Notes under the pieces: model-generated
Told to the model about the DNA's origin: nothing
Databases searched by the model: none
What the model saw: only the letters and a program-made list of their open reading frames with translations
Source of the DNA: DATKZH01 sp964475955
Lineage (GTDB): Bacteria > Planctomycetota > Planctomycetia > Pirellulales > Thermoguttaceae
NCBI GenBank assembly: GCA_964475955.1
Contig: CAYYZY010000204.1
Coordinates: 1-13,529 of the forward strand
Direction: 5' to 3'
DNA: 13,529 bases
Shown: piece after piece, positions 1 to 6,236 of the stretch
Numbering within the stretch: position 1 is the stretch's first letter
Layout of the letters: every line of letters begins with the position of its first letter
Position numbers and translations under genes: made by a program

Positions 1-179
1 CTTGCCCTCATTGCCCTTGAGCCCAAAAACCGCCCAAAATCGGGGAGAAGTTCGGTCTAGCCCGTGTCGGGGTTATGCCGGAACGCGGGGGCCGCGGTTG
101 GCGTGTCCCATCGTGTTTCGGCACCGATGGACGAGCCGGCAGAAGAACCCAACCCGTCGACAACCTCGGGTCACGCCGG

Positions 180-1769
180 CTACTGAATATCCAGGCTGTC
201 GACAAACGCCTTCTCCCGGTGGAGGTCCTCCTCGTTGAGCCGGTTCTGCCGCTCGATCTGCGTCTCGGCGAACCGGCCGTGCGTCATGTCCAACGCCATC
301 ACGCTTACCCGCCCGTTCGGATCGTAGGCCAGGCGCACCTGGACGGGCGCCCCTTTGGGCAGCCCGGCCGGGAGGCCCGCGATGCAGCACTCGCCGATCT
401 GGATGTTGTGTTCCGCTTCGGGGGCCTCGCCTTCGAGCACCTTGACGCGGATCGCCGTGGCCGCCGCGTAACGGGTCTCGAAAATCTGGCTGGCGGCGGC
501 CGGAAGCTGCGTGTTTTTGGGGATCAGCACCGCGTTGATCCGTTCTCCCTCATAAATGGCCACCACGCCCAGGCTGTGGGCGTTGACGGCGATCGGCTCC
601 ACCTCGCGGAGCTGCGCCCGGAGGTTCTCGGCCAGCGCCAGCTCGCCGTCGTGGGCCTTGGCCGCCAGGATCCCGGCGTGGATCGCCGCGCCTTGGGCCA
701 CCACCTGGTCGGCGTCGAGCGAGTCGTCGGGTTCCTTACCGGTCAGCTCCCGCAGCATCCGCTTGACCATCGGCATGCGCGTCGACCCGCCGACGAGCAA
801 CACCTGGTCGATCTCCTCCCACGCGAGCTTGGCCTGGTTCTTGACCACCAGCTTGGCCACCAGCCGCGTGCGCGTGAGCAGATCGGAGGTGATCTGCTCG
901 AACTGCGCCCGGGTCAACTCCATCGAAAGCGTATGGCCCCCGTAGGTCAGCTCCAGGGGGGCGCTCTCCAGGTCGCTCAGAAGCTTCTTGCTCTCCTCGG
1001 CCAGGCCGGCCAGGTGGTCGCGGCGATGGAGGTCTTCGGTGGGGTCGAGCCCGTACTGTTTGCGGAATTGGTCGGCCAGGAGGCGCACGATCCGGTCGTC
1101 CCAGTCCTTGCCGCCGAGCTGGACTTCGCCGTCGGTGGCCAGCGTTTCGAACCGCTTGGAGCGGAGCTCGACGGCCGTTACGTCGAACGTGCCTCCTCCC
1201 AGGTCGTAGACCACCGCCGTCATCTTCCCGCCGGGGATTTCCAGGAGCAGCCCGGAACCTCCCTGCTGCATTTGGGCCTGCAAGGCGGCGTAGGACAGGG
1301 CGGCGGCCGTGGGCTCGTTGATAATGTCGAGCACTTCGAGGCCGGCGATGCGCCCGGCATCTTGCGTGGCCTTGCGCCGGGTGTCGTCGAAGTAGGCCGG
1401 CACGGTGATCACGGCTTTGGTGATCGGGCCGATGCGCCGTTCGGCGTCCTGCTTCAGCTTGCGGAGGATGATCGCCGAGAGGGTTTCGGGCCGCAGCCGG
1501 CGCCCGTCCACCGTGCGCGCGTAGCGCGGCGCCCCCATCTCGCGCTTCACCGACACGGCCGCCTTGCTCGAATCGCGGCTGGCGGCGATTCGGGCCGTCT
1601 CGCCGACCCGGGCGGTCTGCCCGTCGAGATAGACCACGCTCGGGGTAAGCGGCTCCCCCCTCCGGTTGGGGATCGTGACCGCGCACCCGCTCTTGTCGAG
1701 CCGGGCGATCACCGACAGGGTCGTTCCCAGGTCGATCCCCACCAGGTTCTCATGCTCGCCGGACGTCAT
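180..1769 (-). CDS. Short Hsp70/DnaK-family chaperone paralogue lacking the C-terminal lid
   Basis: This 529-residue protein is a cytoplasmic ATPase of the Hsp70 family; no signal peptide is visible. The nucleotide-binding domain covers about residues 8-385. It shows the first phosphate loop (GIDLGTT, 11-17), a lysine in the VKREMG stretch (K75) where DnaK has its catalytic lysine, NEPTAAALSY (151-160), the second phosphate loop DLGGGTFDV (189-197) and the adenosine motif LLVGGSTRMP (324-333). A reduced substrate-binding beta-sandwich follows (about 390-500). Classical DnaK is near 640 residues; here only about 30 residues follow the sandwich, so the helical lid is missing. The hydrophobic linker usually seen as DLLLLD is replaced by LREVEP (387-392). 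I chose the ATG at 1769 because GGGAGGAG lies just upstream; the frame can be extended 23 codons to 1838, but those residues are not Hsp70-like. No DnaJ or GrpE gene is nearby. Family assignment is firm; the client is unknown. Confidence 0.95.
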   Translation of the reverse strand: MTSGEHENLVGIDLGTTLSVIARLDKSGCAVTIPNRRGEPLTPSVVYLDGQTARVGETARIAASRDSSKAAVSVKREMGAPRYARTVDGRRLRPETLSAIILRKLKQDAERRIGPITKAVITVPAYFDDTRRKATQDAGRIAGLEVLDIINEPTAAALSYAALQAQMQQGGSGLLLEIPGGKMTAVVYDLGGGTFDVTAVELRSKRFETLATDGEVQLGGKDWDDRIVRLLADQFRKQYGLDPTEDLHRRDHLAGLAEESKKLLSDLESAPLELTYGGHTLSMELTRAQFEQITSDLLTRTRLVAKLVVKNQAKLAWEEIDQVLLVGGSTRMPMVKRMLRELTGKEPDDSLDADQVVAQGAAIHAGILAAKAHDGELALAENLRAQLREVEPIAVNAHSLGVVAIYEGERINAVLIPKNTQLPAAASQIFETRYAAATAIRVKVLEGEAPEAEHNIQIGECCIAGLPAGLPKGAPVQVRLAYDPNGRVSVMALDMTHGRFAETQIERQNRLNEEDLHREKAFVDSLDIQ

Positions 1770-1772
1770 CCT

Positions 1773-1780
1773 CTCCTCCC
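1773..1780 (-). promoter_or_regulatory. Shine-Dalgarno site of the Hsp70-like gene
   Basis: On the minus strand GGGAGGAG precedes the ATG at 1769, with about 5 nt between the GGAGG core and the start. It decides the start against the in-frame upstream codon at 1838. Confidence 0.75.
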
Positions 1781-1920
1781 GTCCTGCCGACGGCCTTTCC
1801 TCGATCCCCCCGCTTGTCGCACTCTGGGGGCAATGCAACGTGGTGTCTCCCAGCCAGGCGGCTCGCTTTCTTTTTTGGGCCTTTCTCGACCGAAGAGGAC
1901 TTCCGGTACCTTGGATTCCT

Positions 1921-3210
1921 TCAGGAATACGCCTTGATCACCTTCACCACGGCATCGGCGATCTGCTGCATGTCTTCCTCTTCGAACGTGGGGAAGGGGA
2001 AGCAGGTGAACGTGTGCGACTCGTGCCAAACGGCGTTGGGAACCTCGACCTTCGAGTAGTCGACGGCTTCCGGGTCGGTGTACTCGGTTGAGGTGAACGG
2101 GAAGCCCGAGTCGCCGAAAGCGTTCTTCTCGGTAAACGCCCGCTCGGTGTGGCACTGGGGCCAGAAGACCTTCCAGCACGGCGCCCCTTCGGCGCCGGCG
2201 GCGGCGACGAACTGCTGGATGTCGCAGCCCATGTTCTCGATATCCAACGAGAACGCGCACACGTACCAACCGTTGCGGCGCTCCTCCGTGTCGACCGGCG
2301 TGTACTTGATCTGCGGCAGGGGGCCGAGGGCGTCGAGCAGGATCTGGGCGTTGCGGCGGCGGCGGGGCACGTTCCACGTGTCCATGCGGGCCAGCTCCGC
2401 CAGGCCGATCGCCGACTGCATCTCGGTCATCCGGTAGTTGAAGCCCACGCGATTGTGGATGTACGGCAGCTTTTGCTCCAGCTCCAACAGGTTCATCCGC
2501 TCGCGCACGTCGTAGCCGTGGTCGCGGAAGCTGCGGGCCTCCCAGGCGAGGTCCTCGTCGTCGGTGGTGACCATGCCCCCTTCACCCCCGGTCGTGAACG
2601 TCTTGTTCTGGCAGAAGCTGTGCCCGGCCATGTGCCCCAACGTGCCTGTCTTCTGCCCCTTGTACTCGCCGCCGAACGCCTCGGCGTTGTCCTCGATCAC
2701 GAAGAGATTGTGCTTCTGGGCGAAGGCCCTGATTTTGTCCATGTCGCACACGTTCCCGTACAGATGGACGGGCATGATCGCCTTGGTCCGCTTGGTGACC
2801 AGCTTTTCGGCCGACTCGACGCTGATGCAGTGGTCGTCGAGGTTCACGTCGGCGAACCGGGGGATGGCCCCCGCCTGGACCACGGAAAAACTCGTGGCGA
2901 TGAACGTGTAGCTGGGCACGATCACCTCGTCGCCCGGCCCGATCCCCAGGGCCGAAAGGGCCACGTGCAGGGCAGCCGTGCCGGTGGCCGTGCTGATGGC
3001 GAACTTGCTCCCCTGCCACTCGGCGTACTTCTTCTCGAACTCCATGCCGCGGGGCCCCGTCCAGTAGTTCACCTTCCCGGAGCGAAGCACCTCCTCAACT
3101 GCCCGGATCCCCTCCTCGGCAAACTGGGGCCAGCCGGCCAGCTTGTTGGTCACGGCCTTGGGGCCGCCGTCGATGGCCAACTTCTGCGAGGTCACCGATT
3201 CGTTCGTCAT
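1921..3210 (-). CDS. DegT/DnrJ/EryC1/StrS-family PLP-dependent aminotransferase
   Basis: This 429-residue cytoplasmic fold-type I PLP enzyme belongs to the family that aminates keto-sugars and cyclitols. Visible landmarks are the N-terminal LAIDGGPKAV (11-20), typical of the cyclitol/AHBA-synthase-like branch; the cofactor phosphate-loop stretch STATGTAALH (73-82); VIPSYTF-like VIVPSYTF (97-103); EDNAEAFGG (173-181), whose D174 should contact the pyridine nitrogen; and the Schiff-base lysine K203 in HSFCQNKTFTTGGEGG. GFNYRMTEMQSAIG is the conserved downstream block. The length is slightly above the usual 370-410 residues. The ATG at 3210 is preferred because GGAGG lies 6 nt upstream; a GTG immediately before it (3213) would leave only 3 nt. 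The Hsp70-like gene follows 151 nt downstream on the same strand. No nucleotide-sugar or aminoglycoside genes are nearby, so the substrate cannot be named; scyllo-inosose-type substrates are only a guess. Confidence 0.93.
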   Translation of the reverse strand: MTNESVTSQKLAIDGGPKAVTNKLAGWPQFAEEGIRAVEEVLRSGKVNYWTGPRGMEFEKKYAEWQGSKFAISTATGTAALHVALSALGIGPGDEVIVPSYTFIATSFSVVQAGAIPRFADVNLDDHCISVESAEKLVTKRTKAIMPVHLYGNVCDMDKIRAFAQKHNLFVIEDNAEAFGGEYKGQKTGTLGHMAGHSFCQNKTFTTGGEGGMVTTDDEDLAWEARSFRDHGYDVRERMNLLELEQKLPYIHNRVGFNYRMTEMQSAIGLAELARMDTWNVPRRRRNAQILLDALGPLPQIKYTPVDTEERRNGWYVCAFSLDIENMGCDIQQFVAAAGAEGAPCWKVFWPQCHTERAFTEKNAFGDSGFPFTSTEYTDPEAVDYSKVEVPNAVWHESHTFTCFPFPTFEEEDMQQIADAVVKVIKAYS

Positions 3211-3216
3211 CACAGG

Positions 3217-3221
3217 CCTCC
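3217..3221 (-). promoter_or_regulatory. Shine-Dalgarno site of the aminotransferase
   Basis: GGAGG on the minus strand lies 6 nt before the ATG at 3210 and 3 nt before the alternative GTG at 3213. The spacing favours the ATG. Confidence 0.7.
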
Positions 3222-3318
3222 GTTGGAAAATGAAGTCTCTTGCGGCCGGTCACTCCGGGCGGACATCGCGCGAAACGCTCCGTAGGGGGTCGAGGTACGA
3301 GACCCACGCGCTGGTGTC

Positions 3319-3344
3319 TGAGCCCTCCTCCTGAGCCCTCCTCC
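3319..3344. repeat. Two tandem copies of a 13-bp unit in the divergent spacer
   Basis: TGAGCCCTCCTCC occurs twice back to back (3319-3331 and 3332-3344), in the spacer between the aminotransferase and the antitoxin-like gene. Read on the minus strand it is purine-rich. It may be a slippage duplication or a pair of protein-binding sites; nothing in the sequence distinguishes these. Confidence 0.8.
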
Positions 3345-3459
3345 CGGACTCGACGCCCCCTTTTGTACCCGGTTCGCCGGCCGACTCCAACCCCCCGGAC
3401 GCCCCGTTTCCCCCGCCGGCCGAGGCAGCGTCCGGTCCACGCAGCGGCCGGTCGCCGTT

Positions 3460-3487
3460 TTGACGTCCCGCCGAGTGATGCTATGAT
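3460..3487 (+). promoter_or_regulatory. Sigma70-type promoter, predicted leaderless start
   Basis: A TTGACG -35 box (3460-3465) and a TATGAT -10 box (3482-3487) are separated by 16 nt. Each matches the sigma70 consensus at 5 of 6 positions, which stands out in such GC-rich DNA. Transcription would normally begin about 7 nt after the -10 box, near 3494, which is the A of the start codon of the antitoxin-like gene. There is no Shine-Dalgarno sequence between the -10 box and that ATG, so a leaderless or near-leaderless mRNA is the simplest reading. Confidence 0.7.
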
Positions 3488-3493
3488 CCAAGC

Positions 3494-3694
3494 ATGAAGA
3501 CCACCGTGAAGATCGACGGCGACCTGCTCGGCGGCCTCGAAGAGCAGGCCCGACGGGAGGGTACGTCTGTGGCCGAACTCGTCAACCGCATGCTCCGTCG
3601 CGAAATGGCTGTCGCGAAGCAGGTCGAGGAGCCGGCGCGCCCCTATCGTGAGAAGACCTTCCGCATGGGCGAGCCGAAAGTGGACCTCCCATGA
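3494..3694 (+). CDS. VapB/ribbon-helix-helix antitoxin-like small protein without a toxin partner
   Basis: This 66-residue protein has the shape of a type II antitoxin of the VapB/CopG group. An N-terminal strand MKTTVKI (1-7) is followed by two helices (about 8-21 and 25-40) that would form a DNA-binding ribbon-helix-helix dimer. A basic linker then leads to YREKTFRMGEPKVDLP (51-66). In VapB proteins a similar TFxMG...VDL segment begins the toxin-binding tail, but the usual further 10-15 residues are absent. The stop overlaps the next gene as ATGA, the arrangement normally seen between antitoxin and toxin; here the next gene is a nitrilase, and no PIN-domain toxin is visible in the window. 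There is no Shine-Dalgarno, and the promoter at 3460-3487 fits a leaderless start. The fold is a good inference; the role (orphan antitoxin, autoregulator or operon repressor) is unknown. Confidence 0.8.
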   Translation: MKTTVKIDGDLLGGLEEQARREGTSVAELVNRMLRREMAVAKQVEEPARPYREKTFRMGEPKVDLP

Positions 3695-4653
3695 GAGACC
3701 TCCGCATCGCCGCCGCCCAGTTCGAGGCGCGCGACGCCGACAAGGACTACAACTTCTCCCGGATCGAAGCCCTCGCGCGCCGGGCCGTCGACGACGGGGC
3801 CGAGGTCGTCAGCTTCCACGAGTGCTGCATCTCCGGCTACACGTTCCTTCAGGCGCTTCCGCGCGACCGGATCGCCGCCCTCGCCGAGCCCGTCCCCGAC
3901 GGCCCCAGCACCCGGCGCCTGGTCGAGCTGGCCCGCGAGCTGGGCGTGGCCCTGTTAGCCGGGCTGGTCGAGGCCGACGGCGACCGGCTGTTCAACACCT
4001 ACGTGGCCGTCTCGCCCGAGGGCTTCGTGGCCCGGCACCGCAAGCTGCACGCCTTCATCAGCCCGCACCTGAGCTGGGGCGATGAGTATCAGGTGTTCGA
4101 CGTCGGCGGCGCCCGAGCCGCCATCCTCACCTGCTACGACAACAACCTCGTGGAGAACCCGCGGATCGTCGCCATGAAGGGGGCCGAGATCATCTTTGCC
4201 CCGCACGTCACCTGCGGGCTGGATAGCCCCATGCCGGGCCGCGGCAAGATCGACCGAGCGCTCTGGGACAATCGCGATCGCGACCCCGTGGGCCTCCGCC
4301 AGGAGTTCCTCGGACCCAAGGGCCGCGCCTGGCTGATGCGGTGGCTCCCGGCCCGGGCGTACGAGAACGGCGTCTATTACGTGTTCACCAACCCGGTCGG
4401 CGTCGACTACGACACGATCAAGCCGGGCCTGGCCATGATGCTCGACCCGTTCGGCGAGGTCCTGGCCGAGTCGACCGCCCTGGGCGACGACGTCGTCACC
4501 GCGCTGTGCACGCCCGAGAAGATCGACCAGTCGAGCGGCCGCCGCTACCTCCGCGCCCGCCGCCCGGACCTCTACGCCAAGCTCGCCGAACCGCTCCCCG
4601 AGGGCCAGAAGCCGGAGGTTGAGCCGGGCTGGCGTTTGAAGGGGGAGGGCTGA
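3691..4653 (+). CDS. Nitrilase-superfamily carbon-nitrogen hydrolase
   Basis: This 320-residue cytoplasmic amidase-like enzyme hydrolyses a non-peptide C-N bond. The catalytic triad of the superfamily is complete: Glu44 in VVSFHECCISGY, Lys118 in HRKLH, and the nucleophile Cys148 in ILTCYDNN. The ARAYENGVYYVFTNPVG block (about 222-238) and the DPFGEVLAES block follow as in carbamoylputrescine-amidase and beta-ureidopropionase-like enzymes. The length is normal. Asp/Asn150-152 follow the nucleophile where many relatives have the DLRFPE type of sequence, so the substrate subgroup cannot be read off. The ATG overlaps the stop of the antitoxin-like gene by ATGA and has no Shine-Dalgarno, so translation is probably coupled to that gene. 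The end lies 17 nt from the convergent membrane-protein gene. The family is sure; the substrate is unknown. Confidence 0.93.
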   Translation: MRDLRIAAAQFEARDADKDYNFSRIEALARRAVDDGAEVVSFHECCISGYTFLQALPRDRIAALAEPVPDGPSTRRLVELARELGVALLAGLVEADGDRLFNTYVAVSPEGFVARHRKLHAFISPHLSWGDEYQVFDVGGARAAILTCYDNNLVENPRIVAMKGAEIIFAPHVTCGLDSPMPGRGKIDRALWDNRDRDPVGLRQEFLGPKGRAWLMRWLPARAYENGVYYVFTNPVGVDYDTIKPGLAMMLDPFGEVLAESTALGDDVVTALCTPEKIDQSSGRRYLRARRPDLYAKLAEPLPEGQKPEVEPGWRLKGEG

Positions 4654-4670
4654 AGGCCCCTCCGGGTGGT

Positions 4671-5642
4671 TCACGGGTAGACCGGCGTCAGGAAGCACGC
4701 CCGGTAGTCGACGCCCGAGGTCTTGGCGTGCACTTCGAGCTCCCAGTAGCGCGGCGGCGACTGGGAGAGCGAGGTGGCCAGGTCGGGGCGGTCGGGCAGT
4801 TGGAACTCGACGGGCAGCCCGGCCCCGCCGCCGATCAACTCGCCAGGCCCTTCCACCTCCAACGCGTCGGCCCAGATCTGGTAGCAGACGTTCATCGCGC
4901 TGCGGTCTTCGCCGCGGCCTCGAAACTCGAACTCCTCCTGGATGCAGCGCAGGGTGCAGGTGATCCGCTCGTAGTGCAGCACCGTGCGGCCGGGCTCCAG
5001 CGTGGCCCGTAGGGGCGAGCCCAGGCGGAAGGGAAAACCTCCGAAGCGAAGCCGGCTGCGCCCGTACCGCAAGCGGCGAGCGAGAAGATAGGCCGCGCGG
5101 CCGAGAAGGATGAGTCCGACGCCGATCATGGCCCAGCCGGCGATCGCGAAGACCAGCTTCACCAACCCGGCCGGCCCCCCGTCCCCCGCCAGCGGGCAGG
5201 CCAGGATGAACACCAGCCCGAGGCCGGCCACCCAGACGGCCAGGATCACCATGGCGGCCGCGCCCGAGCGGGTGTCGTCCGGGGCGCCGGAGGGGTCCCA
5301 GGGGTAGTCGTCGATCCACGGACCGTCGGGGACGTCCTGGTTCGATTTCATCCGCGGCTTGCCCAGCAGCACGAGCTTCACGCCCGTGGCCAAGGCCGGC
5401 ACGCCCAGGACGCCGCCCAAGCCCGACAGCACGAGCATGATCGGCCGGACCGCCTCCGGCACGCGGAGCGGGTCGGGCAGGGCGGCCAAGCCGAGCAACA
5501 AGAGCACGAGGGCCGCCGTCGTGCCAACCGCGCCCACGGGAAGCACCACCCACCCGGCCCACGGGGTGATTGCTCCCCGGGTCGGGTGATTGAGCATCCT
5601 GCGATCCGTATCCGGTGACCGACCGTGCGTCCCCTCGTCCAT
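4671..5642 (-). CDS. Four-helix membrane protein with a C-terminal beta-rich domain, function unknown
   Basis: This 323-residue protein has four hydrophobic segments (about 28-52, 67-93, 127-150 and 160-187). A hydrophilic loop between the second pair carries PWIDDYPWDP (108-117), reminiscent of the PWxWREDW motif of other planctomycete membrane proteins. Residues 190-323 form a soluble domain ending YWELEVHAKTSGVDYRACF (299-317), with LPVEFQLP (276-283) before it. That pattern resembles an arrestin-like or immunoglobulin-like sandwich; this is inference only. The ATG at 5642 has GGGAG with 6-nt spacing. The open frame runs to 6026, but the extra residues are arginine/serine-rich and look non-coding. 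The gene converges on the nitrilase. I do not recognise a named family with certainty. Confidence 0.8.
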   Translation of the reverse strand: MDEGTHGRSPDTDRRMLNHPTRGAITPWAGWVVLPVGAVGTTAALVLLLLGLAALPDPLRVPEAVRPIMLVLSGLGGVLGVPALATGVKLVLLGKPRMKSNQDVPDGPWIDDYPWDPSGAPDDTRSGAAAMVILAVWVAGLGLVFILACPLAGDGGPAGLVKLVFAIAGWAMIGVGLILLGRAAYLLARRLRYGRSRLRFGGFPFRLGSPLRATLEPGRTVLHYERITCTLRCIQEEFEFRGRGEDRSAMNVCYQIWADALEVEGPGELIGGGAGLPVEFQLPDRPDLATSLSQSPPRYWELEVHAKTSGVDYRACFLTPVYP

Positions 5643-6001
5643 GGCAATCTCCCTCGCGAAGGGTACATGTTCTTGCGCTGGCGTCCGGCTACGGCGGGCG
5701 AGCCGCAACCTTCGTCTCCTTCCCGCAGAGGACGATCGCCCCCGCGGATGCCGCGCTAAGCCCTGCCCGAGCCGTGGCCGGCACCAGGACCTTATCACCC
5801 GATCTTCCAGGCCCCAAGCGTTCGGGATACAGCGTTCACCGTGACAGTCTAGATCTCCGGCCGTCCACGGACAAGCGGCGGTCGGGCCCTCCGCGCTCCC
5901 GCCCGTCCGACTCGCCCGGTCCGACGACGGCCGACGTCCCCGTCTTCGGTGGGACGACCGCGACCGCGATCCCGTGCACGATTCGCGAACATGGCTCGTG
6001 G

Positions 6002-6021
6002 GAACGCCGTCCGCGGCGTTC
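6002..6021. repeat. Perfect 8-bp hairpin with a TCCG loop
   Basis: GAACGCCG (6002-6009) pairs with CGGCGTTC (6014-6021) across a 4-nt TCCG loop, a UNCG-type tetraloop if transcribed from the plus strand. It has no T-run, so it is not an intrinsic terminator by itself. It lies 20 bp from the 9-nt repeat block and may belong to the same element. Confidence 0.7.
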
Positions 6022-6040
6022 GGCACTTGCCTCGTTGACG

Positions 6041-6078
6041 CTCTTCTGCCCCTCTTGCGCCTTCTTGTGCTTCTCGTG
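6041..6078 (-). repeat. Degenerate 9-nt tandem repeat of the CACGAGAAG type
   Basis: Read on the minus strand, the block gives CACGAGAAG, CACAAGAAG, GCGCAAGAG and GGGCAGAAG in succession, preceded by TAGC. Similar CCACGAA/CACAAGA periodic stretches are common as dispersed intergenic repeats in environmental bacterial genomes (general knowledge, not searched here). It does not sit in a supported reading frame. Confidence 0.6.
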
Positions 6079-6149
6079 GCTATCCGGTGCTCCTATTCAA
6101 AACGCTGTGCACACACCTCCCGCACCCAACGGCCATGGTGGCCGCTCTG

Positions 6150-6189
6150 CTGGCCGAGCGAGCGATCTTGATCGGGCGGCCGGTTTTTT
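6150..6189 (+). terminator. Terminator-like hairpin with a T6 tail upstream of the DUF481 gene
   Basis: CTGGCCG (6150-6156) can pair with CGGCCGG (6177-6183; one G-T pair) over a 20-nt loop, directly followed by TTTTTT (6184-6189). The shape is that of an intrinsic terminator on the plus strand, but no plus-strand gene lies upstream for more than 1.4 kb. It could insulate or attenuate the DUF481 gene starting 48 nt later, or be chance. Confidence 0.3.
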
Positions 6190-6236
6190 GATAGAGTTTG
6201 CGGCCCTTCTCTCTCCTCCGCCCGTGCGAGCCGCGA

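Larger units (their letters stand above)
5643..6236. other. Gene-free divergent spacer of about 590 bp
   Basis: Between the divergent membrane-protein and DUF481 genes I see no supportable gene. Open frames here translate to arginine/proline/serine-rich strings without family motifs. The right half holds a perfect hairpin (6002-6021), a 9-nt periodic block (6041-6078) and a hairpin followed by six Ts (6150-6189), listed separately. No convincing promoter was found for either flanking gene; TTGATC (6168-6173) with GATAGA (6190-6195) at 16 nt is the best but weak pair for the DUF481 gene. Confidence 0.6.

Noticed and set aside
1770..1838. 23-codon extension of the Hsp70-like protein
   Set aside because: The added residues do not resemble Hsp70 N-termini, and the Shine-Dalgarno supports 1769.
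1770..1920. Intrinsic terminator after the aminotransferase gene
   Set aside because: A short hairpin CCGGAAG / CTTCGG exists on the minus strand, but no T-run follows it.
75..1937. 620-codon plus-strand open frame across the Hsp70-like gene
   Set aside because: It is antisense to a gene with unmistakable Hsp70 motifs. Strong third-position G/C bias removes stops from the opposite strand, and the translation has no family motif.
3494..4653. A complete VapBC toxin-antitoxin system
   Set aside because: Only an antitoxin-like gene is present; the downstream protein is a nitrilase by its triad, and no PIN-domain acidic residues or other toxin were found on either strand nearby.
5643..6026. N-terminal extension of the membrane protein to a start at 6026
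   Set aside because: The added 128 residues are low-complexity Arg/Ser/Pro with no ribosome site, while ATG 5642 has GGGAG at 6 nt.
6041..6078. CRISPR-like array
   Set aside because: Units are only 9 nt, contiguous and degenerate, with no spacers; no cas gene is in the window.
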